The position numbers were made by a program, and so were the translations under genes. Below, in pieces: positions 27,157 through 35,250 of a stretch of 64,000 nt of DNA. How positions within the stretch are numbered: the stretch's first letter is position 1; every line of letters starts with the position of its first letter. Origin of the DNA: Marinifilum sp965230805 (GTDB taxonomy: Bacteria > Bacteroidota > Bacteroidia > Bacteroidales > Marinifilaceae); NCBI RefSeq assembly GCF_965230805.1, contig NZ_OZ246019.1, forward strand, positions 4,464,001-4,528,000, written 5' to 3'. Below the pieces are notes generated by a model, which was given only the letters and a program-made list of their open reading frames with translations, was not told the origin of the DNA and searched no databases.

Positions 27157-27993
27157 ATGAGAGGTAAAACAATACAAGTCTTCCTTACAGATGGTTCTCC
27201 ACGAGGCATAAAATTAGCCGAGATAACTTCAAATATCGAACAAGCCATATTTATCCCGCGAAGCAAAATGAACGAAGCTTCTGCAAGAAAGGAAGTAAGC
27301 CGGCCAGGCATCTATTTTCTATTTGGTAAGAATGGAGAAGATGCAAAACCAGAGGTTTATATTGGTCAATCTCGAAACTGCATAGATCGCATTAAAACCC
27401 ACGACCAAAAGAAAGACTTCTGGAATTATGCTGTTTTGATTATCTCGAAAACCGAGAGCTTTACCCAAACGCATGTTGAATATTTGGAAGAGTTGGCAAT
27501 TACCAAAGCTACCGAAGCCAATCGCTATAGCCTGGAAAATTCTGTAAATCCAAAGAAATTTAAAGTGCCCGAGACCATGGAGGCCGATTTGCTGGACAAT
27601 TTCGATACCATTAAAATCTTACTTTCTACCCTGGGGTTTCCTTTGTTTGATACCATAGGCAAGGAAGAAAAATCAAAAGAGATATTGTATTGCAAGGGTA
27701 AAGATGCCATGGCCGAAGGTGAATACCAAGAAGATGGTTTTGTGGTTTTTAAGGGATCTAAAGCGAAAAAAAATATTACTCAATCAAGCACATCAACGAT
27801 TTTTGAGTTAAGGAATAAATTAATAGAAACAGGAATATTAATAGAGAGTGGGGATGTGTATTTGCTTAAAGATGATTACATATTTAGTTCACCAAGCGCA
27901 GCAGCTTCACAAATATTAGCTCGAAACGCCAATGGCTGGACTGAGTGGAAGGATAAAAATGGAAAGTCTTTGGATGAGTTGAAGAGGAAATAA
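27157..27993 (+). CDS. GIY-YIG nuclease family protein with DUF4357-like C-terminus
   Basis: 278 residues. The GIY-YIG catalytic core is seen as PGIYFLFGKNG ... VYIGQSRNCIDRIKTH (about residues 50-80), followed by an ELAITKATEANRY segment. The C-terminal FSSPSAAASQILARNANGWTEWKDKNGKSLDEL fits the DUF4357 domain common in nucleases linked to restriction-modification loci. It lies upstream of a RAYT transposase and a broken hsdR, and a decayed copy lies at 12941. It is probably a leftover accessory gene of a type I restriction locus; whether it is still active is unknown, but the frame is intact. Confidence 0.85.
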   Translation: MRGKTIQVFLTDGSPRGIKLAEITSNIEQAIFIPRSKMNEASARKEVSRPGIYFLFGKNGEDAKPEVYIGQSRNCIDRIKTHDQKKDFWNYAVLIISKTESFTQTHVEYLEELAITKATEANRYSLENSVNPKKFKVPETMEADLLDNFDTIKILLSTLGFPLFDTIGKEEKSKEILYCKGKDAMAEGEYQEDGFVVFKGSKAKKNITQSSTSTIFELRNKLIETGILIESGDVYLLKDDYIFSSPSAAASQILARNANGWTEWKDKNGKSLDELKRK

Positions 27994-28148
27994 AAATCTT
28001 ATACCAATCCCTAATATTGAATTCTAAACAAATCAGAAAAGCATGGACACTAAATTTTTTGATAATATCTCTAACCTTTGGGGGAAGATCTAAAGTTAAA
28101 TCTTAAAAAAGGATTGTTACAGAAAATGTTTGTGTAATCCATAACACC

Positions 28149-28177
28149 GTAGAGACGCCCTACTAGGGCGTCTCTAC
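28149..28177. repeat. REP palindrome b
   Basis: Inverted repeat GTAGAGACGCCC-tacta-GGGCGTCTCTAC, 79 bases before the RAYT start. It is identical to the copy at 28912-28940. Confidence 0.9.
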
Positions 28178-28255
28178 CACCACCACCAACAACAAAAAAA
28201 AACACCATCACCAACCACAAAACAACAATTACGAACCAAACAAACCCAAAATAAA

Positions 28256-28837
28256 ATGACAGCAAAATTTCAGAATAAATACCGCATTCCATCCGCCCGC
28301 TGGAAGGATTGGGATTACGCATCGCAGGGCATTTATTTTGTAACCATCTGCACAAACAATCGTGAACATTATTTTGGTGAAATTACCGTAAAAACGCACG
28401 AATCAGGCGTTTCTACCACCAACAATAAAAATAATTCCGAATCGGACGTATCAATGAAATTATCCGAAATAGGTGAATTGACCCACAAATTCTGGAAGGA
28501 AATCCCCAAACATTTCCCATTTGTACAATTGCATGAATTTGTAATTATGCCCAACCATATACATGGAATGATCGAAATTAAAACCGAATTGACATCCAAA
28601 TTGGACGTCAATACCGACAAAGATTGGAAACCAGGTACATTAGGGGTAATGATTAATCAATTTAAACGAATTTGTACCATCAATGCCCGAAAAATAAATC
28701 CTAAATTTAAATGGCAAACCCGATTTCACGATCGTGTAGTGCGCGATTTCGACGAATATCATCGAATAGAACAATACATACAAAACAATCCTAAAAATTG
28801 GGAAAATGACAATATGAACGTAGAGACGCCCTACTAG
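28256..28837 (+). CDS. REP-associated tyrosine transposase (RAYT, Y1_Tnp)
   Basis: 193 residues. It shows the family N-terminus (YRIPSARWKDWDYASQGIYFVTICTNNREHYFGEI), the HUH motif MPNHIHGMIEI and the catalytic-Tyr helix region DEYHRIEQYIQNNPKNW. RAYTs are single-stranded-DNA nucleases that move or maintain REP palindromes. Four REPs flank or overlap this gene. Two oddities are visible: a degenerate REP (28388-28416) lies inside the reading frame and encodes VKTHESGVST, and the stop codon TAG (28835-28837) is the loop of another REP, so the last residues VETPY are REP-encoded. Confidence 0.93.
   Translation: MTAKFQNKYRIPSARWKDWDYASQGIYFVTICTNNREHYFGEITVKTHESGVSTTNNKNNSESDVSMKLSEIGELTHKFWKEIPKHFPFVQLHEFVIMPNHIHGMIEIKTELTSKLDVNTDKDWKPGTLGVMINQFKRICTINARKINPKFKWQTRFHDRVVRDFDEYHRIEQYIQNNPKNWENDNMNVETPY
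28388..28416. repeat. Degenerate REP inside the RAYT frame
   Basis: GTAAAAACGC...GGCGTTTCTAC, a diverged version of the REP palindrome. In the decayed RAYT copy a canonical REP sits at the same position (13426-13454), which shows homology rather than chance. Confidence 0.75.
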
Positions 28838-28844
28838 GGCGTCT
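28820..28844. repeat. REP palindrome c, truncated, supplies the RAYT stop codon
   Basis: GTAGAGACGCCC-tacta-GGGCGTCT; the last four bases of the canonical unit (CTAC) are missing and replaced by a 20-bp tandem repeat. The TAG of the loop ends the RAYT gene. Confidence 0.85.
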
Positions 28845-28900
28845 GAATCAACGCCAATGCGTCTGAATCAACGCCAATGCGTCTGAATCAACGCAAACAC
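28841..28900 (+). repeat. Three tandem 20-bp repeats
   Basis: The unit gtctgaatcaacgccaatgc occurs at 28841, 28861 and 28881, the last with four changes at its 3' end. It begins with the GCGTCT half of the REP and sits between REP c and REP d. Too few copies and no spacers, so it is not CRISPR. Confidence 0.85.
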
Positions 28901-28911
28901 ACCGGAATATT

Positions 28912-28940
28912 GTAGAGACGCCCTACTAGGGCGTCTCTAC
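28912..28940. repeat. REP palindrome d
   Basis: Inverted repeat GTAGAGACGCCC-tacta-GGGCGTCTCTAC. The hsdR 3' remnant starts within two bases of its right end, so the REP marks the breakpoint of that gene. Confidence 0.9.
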
Positions 28941-28941
28941 C

Positions 28942-30104
28942 GATACAAAACACAGCCGTGAACACCTCGACGAATTCATTTCTCATTACAACAAGGAATT
29001 TGGCACCAATTATTCTACCAAAGACTCTCAATCTTTCTACAAATACTACAACGACATTGCCCGCAGGGTAAAAAACAAACAGGTGGATATTCTTTTGGTG
29101 GTGAACATGTTTCTAACAGGATTCGACAGCAAGAGTTTGAATACCATATATGTCGATAAGAATTTGAAATATCATGGCTGATACAGGCTTATTCTCGTAC
29201 CAACAGAATTCTGGATGAAAGAAAATCGCAGGGAAATGTAGTTTGTTTCCGAAATCTGAAACATGCAACTGATGAAGCCATCAAGCTATTCTCCAATATC
29301 GAAGCCAAAGAAAAAATTCTCATAAAGCCATACGAGGAGTATGTGAAGCAATTCAATGAGGCATTTCTAGAACTGCTAAAAGTTACTCCTACAGTTGATA
29401 GCGTGAACCAATTGCAAAGCGAAGAGGATGAAATGGACTTTGTAAAAGCCTTTCGCGAGCTAATGCCACTAAAAAATGTACTAAGTACATTTACCGAGTT
29501 TACTTTCGACGATCTTTCTATGCAGGAACAAGGCTTTGAGGATTACAAAAGCAAGTACCTTGATTTGTACGATAAAGTTCGCACCAACAATATGAAGGAA
29601 AAGGTTTCCATTCTAGATGATATCGATTTTGAGTTGGAGTTAATTCATCGCGATGAGATTAATGTAGCTTACATTCTGAAATTATTGGGACAGCTGAAAG
29701 CAAAGAATGCAGAAGAGCAAGAGAAAGAGAGGAAACGAATCGTTGATATTATTTCTGCAGATACGCAACTGAGAAGCAAGAAAGAATTGATTGAACGATT
29801 TATTCAAGAGAATTTGCCACATATTGAGGATACAGATCAAATTCCTGATGAATTTGAGGTGTTTGTGAATAAGGAAAGAATAAAAGCAATTAAAAGCTTA
29901 AGTCAGGAAGAAAACCTTGATAAAGTTAAGTTTGAAAAAGTAATTGGCGATTACCTATTCACCGAAAAACAACCCCTACGCGACGATGTAATCGGAATGA
30001 TGAATAAACGCCCAGGATTGAAAGAACGTCGCTCTACAGCCGAACGAATCACCAGTAAGATTGTGAAATTTGTGGAGACATTTATTAGTGGGATAGCAGG
30101 ATGA
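28942..30104 (+). pseudogene. hsdR: 3' remnant of type I restriction gene hsdR
   Basis: The first frame (28942-29181) reads DTKHSREHLDEFISHYNKEF to VDILLVVNMFLTGFDSKSLNTIYVDKNLKYHG, then hits TGA. After a one-base deletion near 29177 the text continues as LIQAYSRTNRILDERKSQG and stays open to 30104, ending KFVETFISGIAG. The TGFD and QAYSRTNR stretches are SF2 helicase motifs V and VI of HsdR, and the remainder is its helical C-terminus. The nuclease domain and helicase motifs I-IV are missing, and no hsdM or hsdS gene lies in the window. The open part from 29343 (253 codons) might be mistaken for a gene. Confidence 0.9.
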
Positions 30105-30124
30105 TTTCATTTTCGCATTGCACA

Positions 30125-30157
30125 CCGTAGAGACGCCCAATTTGGGCGTCTCTACGG
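30125..30157. repeat. REP palindrome e
   Basis: CCGTAGAGACGCCCAA / TTGGGCGTCTCTACGG. The loop is replaced by a complementary AA/TT, giving a longer stem than the other copies. It lies 20 bases after the hsdR remnant and marks the right end of the repeat-rich block. Confidence 0.9.
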
Positions 30158-30179
30158 ACAAAACCGATTTTACCAATTA

Positions 30180-30376
30180 TTTTTGATATGATTTATCGGT
30201 AAATGTGCTCACCAAACTTTTTTTTGATATGATTTACCGATAAATGTGCTTGCCAAACATTTTTTTAATTGCATTTACAGATAGACAGGCTTGTCAGAAA
30301 GTTTTTTGAAAGGATTTACCGGTAAATGTAGTCGCCAAATTATTTTTTGAATGCAATTACTGGTAGATCCGCATAT
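30180..30376. repeat. About five degenerate 41-bp tandem repeats with palindromic cores
   Basis: Units begin near 30185, 30226, 30268, 30308 and 30349. The best-preserved core reads GATTTACCGGTAAATG, with the self-complementary ATTTACCGGTAAAT, followed by tgcttgccaaac-like text and a T-run. Later units are more diverged. The remainder of the gap to 30721 shows nothing else but a promoter for the next gene. Confidence 0.75.
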
Positions 30377-30666
30377 TAAATTATTTAATCATAGCATCTA
30401 TGGCAGAATGTACTCGAAAAACAATTTCTTATTTGCCTTTTCAAACCAATGACTTTTTCCATATAAATGAATAAGTGTTTCATTTGAATGCTTATTCTAC
30501 TAAAAAATAGAGTATCTGTGTTCATAATGTTATAATATTTGTGCTTGTGTTATAAACAGTTAGCTAGGTTTCATTTCCATATATGATAGCTTTTTAGAGG
30601 CATAGCGCATAAATAGAATCAATTGTTAAAAATCAATAAATTTCTTTTTAATTTTACAGAATATTT

Positions 30667-30674
30667 TAATTTTG
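30667..30674 (+). promoter_or_regulatory. -7 promoter box for the DUF6261 gene
   Basis: TAATTTTG matches the Bacteroidota -7 consensus TAnnTTTG and lies 47 bases before the ATG at 30722. No strong -33 TTTG is seen. Confidence 0.45.
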
Positions 30675-30721
30675 TATGTGTTAATCATATGCTGTTGGTT
30701 CATCAATAAAAAAATTCGAAT

Positions 30722-31453
30722 ATGATTATAAAATTAACATCTAGTATGCTGCGCTTAAACGAGTTTTTAAGCTATTGCAGCGAAATCAATGCCTTTCTAA
30801 AAACATTGGATAAGGAAGGGCTGCAAATTAATCCGCTTATAGATGAGTTTGCGAAAAAATATGAAAAGGCAATTGAGGTTGCCAATCGTGCCCGCTCAAG
30901 TCAATATACCGAATTATTAAAAGAGAGGGATCATCGTAGAGATGAGTCCTATCTTGCATTTCGAAACTTGATTGAAGCAAGCTCACACCGCAAGGATGCC
31001 TCAATTGTTAAGAAAGCAGGAAATGTGTTGAGAACAATCAAGTCTCACGGATGGTCATTACAACTGGCAGGTAGAGCAGAGCAGTCTGCTAAAATGGCAA
31101 GTTTGATCAAGGAGTTGTCATCTGCTGAAAATACGGAACTACTTGCAGCACTATCGGCTACCGATTGGTACCAGGACATGCTTGATGACAATTCGGCTTT
31201 TTTGCAATTGCAAGAAGATAAAACCAAAGCCGAAGCTTCTGAAGAAGATTACGATACTTTTGAAGTGTACAAGGAGCTACAAGTATGTTGCGAGCAATTG
31301 TTTGATAGCATTGAGGTGTTAAACCGCATAGCTCCAAACGAAAAGTATGATCAAATGGAAGCGTTTATTAACGATTGTACGAAGCGTTATCAGACCTTAG
31401 CAAAAACACGTACTACCAAAAATGAAAACGCAAAGGAAGAACACGAGGCATAA
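30722..31453 (+). CDS. DUF6261 family protein
   Basis: A 243-residue soluble, mostly alpha-helical protein with no signal peptide or membrane segment. The layout fits DUF6261, a Bacteroidota-restricted family: LTSSMLRLNEFLSYCSEINAFL at the start, RDHRRDESYLAFRNLIEASSHRKDASIVKKAGNVLRTI in the middle, charged tail at the end. Members are often found near mobile or repeated DNA, and this one directly follows the REP/hsdR remnant block. Function is unknown. It carries its own promoter box and is followed by a long inverted repeat. Confidence 0.75.
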   Translation: MIIKLTSSMLRLNEFLSYCSEINAFLKTLDKEGLQINPLIDEFAKKYEKAIEVANRARSSQYTELLKERDHRRDESYLAFRNLIEASSHRKDASIVKKAGNVLRTIKSHGWSLQLAGRAEQSAKMASLIKELSSAENTELLAALSATDWYQDMLDDNSAFLQLQEDKTKAEASEEDYDTFEVYKELQVCCEQLFDSIEVLNRIAPNEKYDQMEAFINDCTKRYQTLAKTRTTKNENAKEEHEA

Positions 31454-31460
31454 ATAAAAA

Positions 31461-31529
31461 AAGCTGAGGCTCCTCAAATTCTCGCATAAACACGCAAAAG
31501 TTTCAACAGGGAATTAAGGGCCTCGGCTT
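31461..31529. repeat. Long inverted repeat downstream of DUF6261 gene
   Basis: AAGCTGAGGC (31461-31470) pairs with GCCTCGGCTT (31520-31529) with one G-U pair across a 49-nt loop. No T-run follows directly. It may be a structured 3' UTR or small RNA end. Confidence 0.4.
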
Positions 31530-31605
31530 ACCGACAAAAATAAAATCTATTTGTCAGTATTTATCTATCCTCGAAAATTTTTATACCAACAGCATATATA
31601 ATAAG

Positions 31606-31641
31606 ACAAAACCTCCTTTTTTAATGAAAGGAGGTTTTTTG
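31606..31641. terminator. Bidirectional terminator between DUF6261 gene and mnmE
   Basis: Stem AACCTCCTTT / AAAGGAGGTT with an A-run on the left and a T-run on the right, suitable for ending transcripts of both convergent genes. Confidence 0.85.
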
Positions 31642-31661
31642 TATGGTATATATGAACGAAT

Positions 31662-33059
31662 TTATTTGCCGATACAAAAGTTCTTGAAGATGTTACCCAA
31701 GACTTCGTCAGTCGAGATGTCACCAGTAATCTCACCTAGGAAATGCAGGCATTCGCGAATGTCTTGAGCCAGAAAATCGGTTGGGATTTGTGTTTGCAAA
31801 CCATCCTTAACACGCTCTATGCTTCCCAAAGCATTTTTAAGAGCCTCAAAGTGTCGGATGTTGGTTACAATTACATCTTGTTCGTTAATCTTATTCATGT
31901 TCACCGATTTCAGCAATTCTGCGGTAAGGGCATCAATATTTTGCTTCTGTTTGGCCGAGATGAAAAGCAATTTGTCTTCTGCTTCCATGCCAATTAGGTT
32001 CTTGGCTATTTCCTGTGGACTTTCAATCAGGTCGATTTTATTGATACAAACCACAAGATGCTGAGAATCACGATTGATGGTTTTGTTTACGCTTGCAAGT
32101 GATTCATTAATCCGTTCCATATCCCTGTCGGCATCCACCAATAGCATTACGATTTGGGCCTGTTTCATTTTGCTGTAGGTACGCTCAATTCCCATACTTT
32201 CGATACGATCCTTGGTGGTTCTGATGCCTGCCGTATCAATAAATCGGAAGGTGATTCCGCCAAGATTTATGGTGTCTTCGATTACATCGCGAGTGGTTCC
32301 CTCTATATCCGAAACAATGGCTCTGTCTTCGTTCAGAAGGGCATTCAGCAGTGTTGATTTACCCACATTGGTATTCCCCACAATGGCAACCGGAACACCA
32401 TTTTTAATTACATTTCCCAACTCAAAAGAATCCACCAGTTTTTGGATCAAATTTCTAATTTCATTCACAAGATTGGTCAATTGAGTTCTGTCTGCAAACT
32501 CAACATCCTCTTCACTAAAATCAAGCTCCAGCTCAATTAAGGAAATAAAATGGAGCAATCGCTCACGTAAACCCGCAATTTCACCCGAAAAACCGCCACG
32601 CATTTGCTGTAAGGCAACTTTATGGGCAGCAGCAGAGCTGGAAGCAATTAAATCGGCTACAGCTTCGGCCTGCGATAAATCCATTTTCCCATTCAGAAAG
32701 GCACGTTGGGTAAACTCTCCGGGATTAGCCGTACGTGCACCATTTTTAATTAAGGTTTGTAAAATGCGATGCTGAATAAAGGGAGCTCCGTGGCAAGCAA
32801 TTTCAACCGAATTCTCGCCAGTGTAGGAGTGAGGTGCTTTAAATAAACTTACCAGAACTTCATCAATAATTTCGGCTTTATCCTGTATTGTGCCAAAATG
32901 CACAGTGTTGGCTTTTTGTTCGCTCATTTTTTTGCTTTTGGCCGGCGTAAAAACTTTTTCACAGATATCAAAAGCACTTTCTCCCGAAAGGCGAACAATG
33001 GCAATTGCCCCATTCCCTGGAGCCGTTGATATTGCACATATGGTTGATTGATCGATCAT
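31662..33059 (-). CDS. mnmE: tRNA modification GTPase MnmE
   Basis: 465 residues from the ATG at 33059 (MIDQSTICAIS); a 12-residue in-frame extension to 33095 is less likely because the family starts near TICAIST. Landmarks: N-terminal TrmE domain (APGNGAIAIVRLSG), G1 GNTNVGKSTLLN, G3-region DTAGIR, DIEGTTRD switch, NKID, and the C-terminal CIGK with the conserved Cys. With MnmG it installs the carboxymethylaminomethyl group at U34 of certain tRNAs, using potassium-stimulated GTP hydrolysis in the cytoplasm. It is transcribed alone and convergent with the DUF6261 gene. Confidence 0.97.
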   Translation of the reverse strand: MIDQSTICAISTAPGNGAIAIVRLSGESAFDICEKVFTPAKSKKMSEQKANTVHFGTIQDKAEIIDEVLVSLFKAPHSYTGENSVEIACHGAPFIQHRILQTLIKNGARTANPGEFTQRAFLNGKMDLSQAEAVADLIASSSAAAHKVALQQMRGGFSGEIAGLRERLLHFISLIELELDFSEEDVEFADRTQLTNLVNEIRNLIQKLVDSFELGNVIKNGVPVAIVGNTNVGKSTLLNALLNEDRAIVSDIEGTTRDVIEDTINLGGITFRFIDTAGIRTTKDRIESMGIERTYSKMKQAQIVMLLVDADRDMERINESLASVNKTINRDSQHLVVCINKIDLIESPQEIAKNLIGMEAEDKLLFISAKQKQNIDALTAELLKSVNMNKINEQDVIVTNIRHFEALKNALGSIERVKDGLQTQIPTDFLAQDIRECLHFLGEITGDISTDEVLGNIFKNFCIGK

Positions 33060-33141
33060 ATACAAATCATTTAAAAGGCAGTAGTACCTGTTCAATATAT
33101 AGGATCAGCAAAGATAAATCAATTATAATTACAACGAACCT

Positions 33142-33158
33142 ATTTTACGTCGAACTCA
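33142..33158. repeat. Solo terminal repeat of the MITE family
   Basis: ATTTTACGTCGAACTCA matches the right-end repeat of the element at 26773-27037. No partner end is seen within several hundred bases, so it is either a deleted element or one end of a diverged one. Confidence 0.6.
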
Positions 33159-33263
33159 CATTATTTAAGATTGCAATTTGATTCTTGCTTAATAGTTTTA
33201 TACATCCCCTACATAATTCTTCGCATTAAATTTTTGGATGTTTAAAATATCCCAACATATTGG

Positions 33264-33296
33264 TATTGCATTTACTGGTTGGCACAAGTAGTTTTG
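33264..33296 (+). promoter_or_regulatory. Promoter for the 111-residue gene
   Basis: TATTG at 33264-33268, a 20-nt spacer and TAGTTTTG (TAnnTTTG) at 33289-33296, 25 bases before the ATG at 33322. Spacing and boxes fit the Bacteroidota housekeeping promoter. Confidence 0.6.
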
Positions 33297-33321
33297 TATA
33301 ATTATTCTAAATAAGAAACAC

Positions 33322-33657
33322 ATGATTTACAACAGAACATCAAACGGCTGTCTTTTTAAATGTGATTCCTGTCAATCAATACATCTGGAATTCAATAATA
33401 TAAATATCAATTTCTCTTCAATAGATAGTTATTATAAATTTGCAGAATACCTGCGTGATATCAATATCGATGCTACACTTAAACAAAATGTACATTCTCC
33501 CTATCAACGTAAAATTGTAATTCCCATTGGAGGCGGCGGATGTAACTTTATGCTGCACCCGGGAGAGTTGGAAGACTTAAAAAGGCTTTGCCTCTGGAAT
33601 CTTGAAAAAAACACTTTAAATATTTCGAAACTTGAGATTGATTTTAGTTTAAACTAA
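33322..33657 (+). CDS. Conserved hypothetical protein (DUF6686-like)
   Basis: 111 residues, cytoplasmic. A CxxC pair lies near the start (CLFKCDSCQSIHLEFNN), followed by a central QRKIVIPIGGGGCNFMLHPGELEDLKRLCLW. The N-terminal Cys pair plus the IVIPI segment and acidic helix resemble the small Bacteroidota family DUF6686, which I recall only loosely. No function is known. It has its own promoter, and a second small gene follows after 53 bases. Confidence 0.65.
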   Translation: MIYNRTSNGCLFKCDSCQSIHLEFNNININFSSIDSYYKFAEYLRDINIDATLKQNVHSPYQRKIVIPIGGGGCNFMLHPGELEDLKRLCLWNLEKNTLNISKLEIDFSLN

Positions 33658-33710
33658 AGAATGTTTCTACTTTTGATCTTCGTTTTATAAAATCGTTCAA
33701 GAATAGAATT

Positions 33711-34070
33711 ATGAAGAACATTACAGGCCGTTGGTCGTTTAACGAAGATTTTGGTTTCGGCAAAGATGAAGGCTTTGCGGAGTTTACTCAGCAAGGCGAA
33801 AAAATAAGCGGGCTAGTGGTATATACCGAGCGAATTGAAGGAGAAACTCCATTTCGGGTTCAACAAGCTGTGCAAGGAAACTTCGATGGAAAAAACTTTA
33901 GGATAAGCGGTACAAAAGTTGAATTGTTGGATTGCGAAACACAGTTTGAATATCACCTTGATACATGGGAAGGTGTGTTAAACTCTCAGAATCAAATTGT
34001 AGGCCATAGCTACGATCACCATGAGTGTTTTGGAGTGTTTGTTATGAAACCAATAGAACTTTCCCAATAA
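33711..34070 (+). CDS. Hypothetical protein, beta-rich
   Basis: 119 residues with no signal peptide. Alternating short strands (ITGRWSFNEDFGFGKDEGFAEFTQQGEKISGLVVYTERIEG, then VQGNFDGKNFRISGTKVELL) suggest a small lipocalin-like or beta-sandwich fold of the kind seen in extracellular-function-free cytosolic proteins, with a His/Cys-rich C-terminus (HSYDHHECFGVFVM). I do not recognise the family. It may be co-transcribed with the preceding small gene. Confidence 0.65.
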   Translation: MKNITGRWSFNEDFGFGKDEGFAEFTQQGEKISGLVVYTERIEGETPFRVQQAVQGNFDGKNFRISGTKVELLDCETQFEYHLDTWEGVLNSQNQIVGHSYDHHECFGVFVMKPIELSQ

Positions 34071-34180
34071 GTAGAGTTTGGCTAAAAATATTGTCACAAA
34101 AACTTTACCTGTAAATCAATGTGTTGAGTTTATATCTTGTATTTTTAAAGGCTTTCATTGTGATTTTTAAAAGGAAGTAT

Positions 34181-34211
34181 TTTGCTGGATCATAAAAAAT
34201 ACTCATATTTG
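34181..34211 (+). promoter_or_regulatory. Promoter of tRNA-Leu copy 1
   Basis: TTTG at 34181-34184, a 19-nt spacer and CATATTTG at 34204-34211, 19 bases before the tRNA. The same boxes with a 20-nt spacer precede copy 2, supporting their function. Confidence 0.7.
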
Positions 34212-34229
34212 CACCCGCAATCAAATAAC

Positions 34230-34311
34230 GCGGATGTGGCGTAATTGGTAGCCGCGCTAGACTTAGGATCTAGTGCCGAGAGGCGTGGGGGTTCGAGTCC
34301 CTTCATCCGCA
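34230..34311 (+). tRNA. tRNA-Leu (anticodon UAG), copy 1
   Basis: Acceptor stem GCGGATG / CATCCGC with discriminator A, D-arm containing gtaattggtagccgc, anticodon stem-loop CTAGA-CTTAGGA-TCTAG with anticodon TAG, a long class-II variable arm (tgccgagaggcgt) and T-arm GGGGGTTCGAGTCCC. CCA is not encoded. It is followed at once by a terminator. Confidence 0.96.
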
Positions 34312-34314
34312 CAG

Positions 34315-34343
34315 AAAGGATCAACGAAAGTGATCCTTTTTTT
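34315..34343 (+). terminator. Terminator of tRNA-Leu copy 1
   Basis: Stem AGGATCA / TGATCCT with a small loop and a run of seven T, starting four bases after the tRNA. Confidence 0.85.
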
Positions 34344-34424
34344 GTATCCATAATCCTGATGTAATACCCCGGCTTTGTCTGCATGTTCATGTCGCATCCA
34401 AATAGAAGTTTTACCCATTACAGA

Positions 34425-35048
34425 TCAGCTCATCAACTTAAAAATTGCTATGGCGAACAAATAGAAGCGTGCAAAGCGAAACAATGCGTAGAACAAATAT
34501 TTCACAAAACTAAATCGGATAATTCCCGAAGCAATGCTTACAATAGAAAAAGGAATTGGCAGCAAAGCACCAACTATAATCAGAAAGCCACCCCATTTTC
34601 TGATGTTGTGAATGTGTTTTCCAATCTTAACTTCAATCCAGTTTCTTAGACTTGAAACACGTAAAAACCATCTTCCAATGCCATATGAAACACAACCACC
34701 CAAATAGGATAGTAGTGCGAGTATCGAAAGATAAAGTATAGGATTTGGAAGCGTTTTTACCCAGGCAATAAATAATTCAGGAGGTATTAATCCTAAAAAC
34801 GATTCTGATACAAAAAAAACACTTAGCAAACCAATGGTAGGCAAGTTCTTGGTGGTGGTATAAAACAGGTTTTCAAAATCAAGTACATAGTACTCTAAAA
34901 ACAACACCAAGCCAATAATTAAAAACAAAGGTACTATGGCCTTTTTTAGGATTGACACAATAAAATCATAGAAACCTGTATATGAAAAGTATTGATGCAA
35001 GAGTGCGATTCGCGACTTACGACTTTTTTTACTTGATTGTATTTTCAT
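34425..35048 (-). CDS. YqaA/DedA-type VTT-domain membrane protein
   Basis: 207 residues. The N-terminus is basic (MKIQSSKKSRKSRIALLH) and is followed by about four or five hydrophobic helices. The VTT/SNARE-associated motif region is seen as FFVSESFLGLIPPELFIAWVKTLPNP ... YLGGCVSYGIGRWF and a late GALLPIPFSIVSIASGI. Proteins of this group are small inner-membrane proteins related to DedA, implicated in lipid transbilayer movement and membrane homeostasis, though this branch is poorly studied. It is transcribed away from the tRNA-Leu gene and is probably monocistronic. Confidence 0.85.
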   Translation of the reverse strand: MKIQSSKKSRKSRIALLHQYFSYTGFYDFIVSILKKAIVPLFLIIGLVLFLEYYVLDFENLFYTTTKNLPTIGLLSVFFVSESFLGLIPPELFIAWVKTLPNPILYLSILALLSYLGGCVSYGIGRWFLRVSSLRNWIEVKIGKHIHNIRKWGGFLIIVGALLPIPFSIVSIASGIIRFSFVKYLFYALFRFARFYLFAIAIFKLMS

Positions 35049-35250
35049 CTGTTTGTAATTTTCTCCTTTTCTGAGGTGGAAGCCACAAGATCAAAACAAT
35101 CATTACGCTGTATGTTTGATAATTATTTTAATCATGCTCATTTCATAAAAACCATATTTAGCCTTACATATAGCTGCAAGAGAATAAAATGTTTTCGCGA
35201 AACAAAAGATAGTTATTCGTTTGATTTCAGGTAAAAACAAGGATTAGTTA

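Noticed and set aside
28841..28900. Possible CRISPR array
   Set aside because: Three directly abutting 20-bp units with no spacers and no cas genes.
29343..30104. Reading this as an independent 253-residue gene
   Set aside because: The frame is continuous with hsdR text upstream (LIQAYSRTNR) and starts at an internal GTG, so it is the end of a broken gene.
31743..32484. Several plus-strand frames within mnmE
   Set aside because: Antisense shadows of a well-conserved gene with no features of their own.
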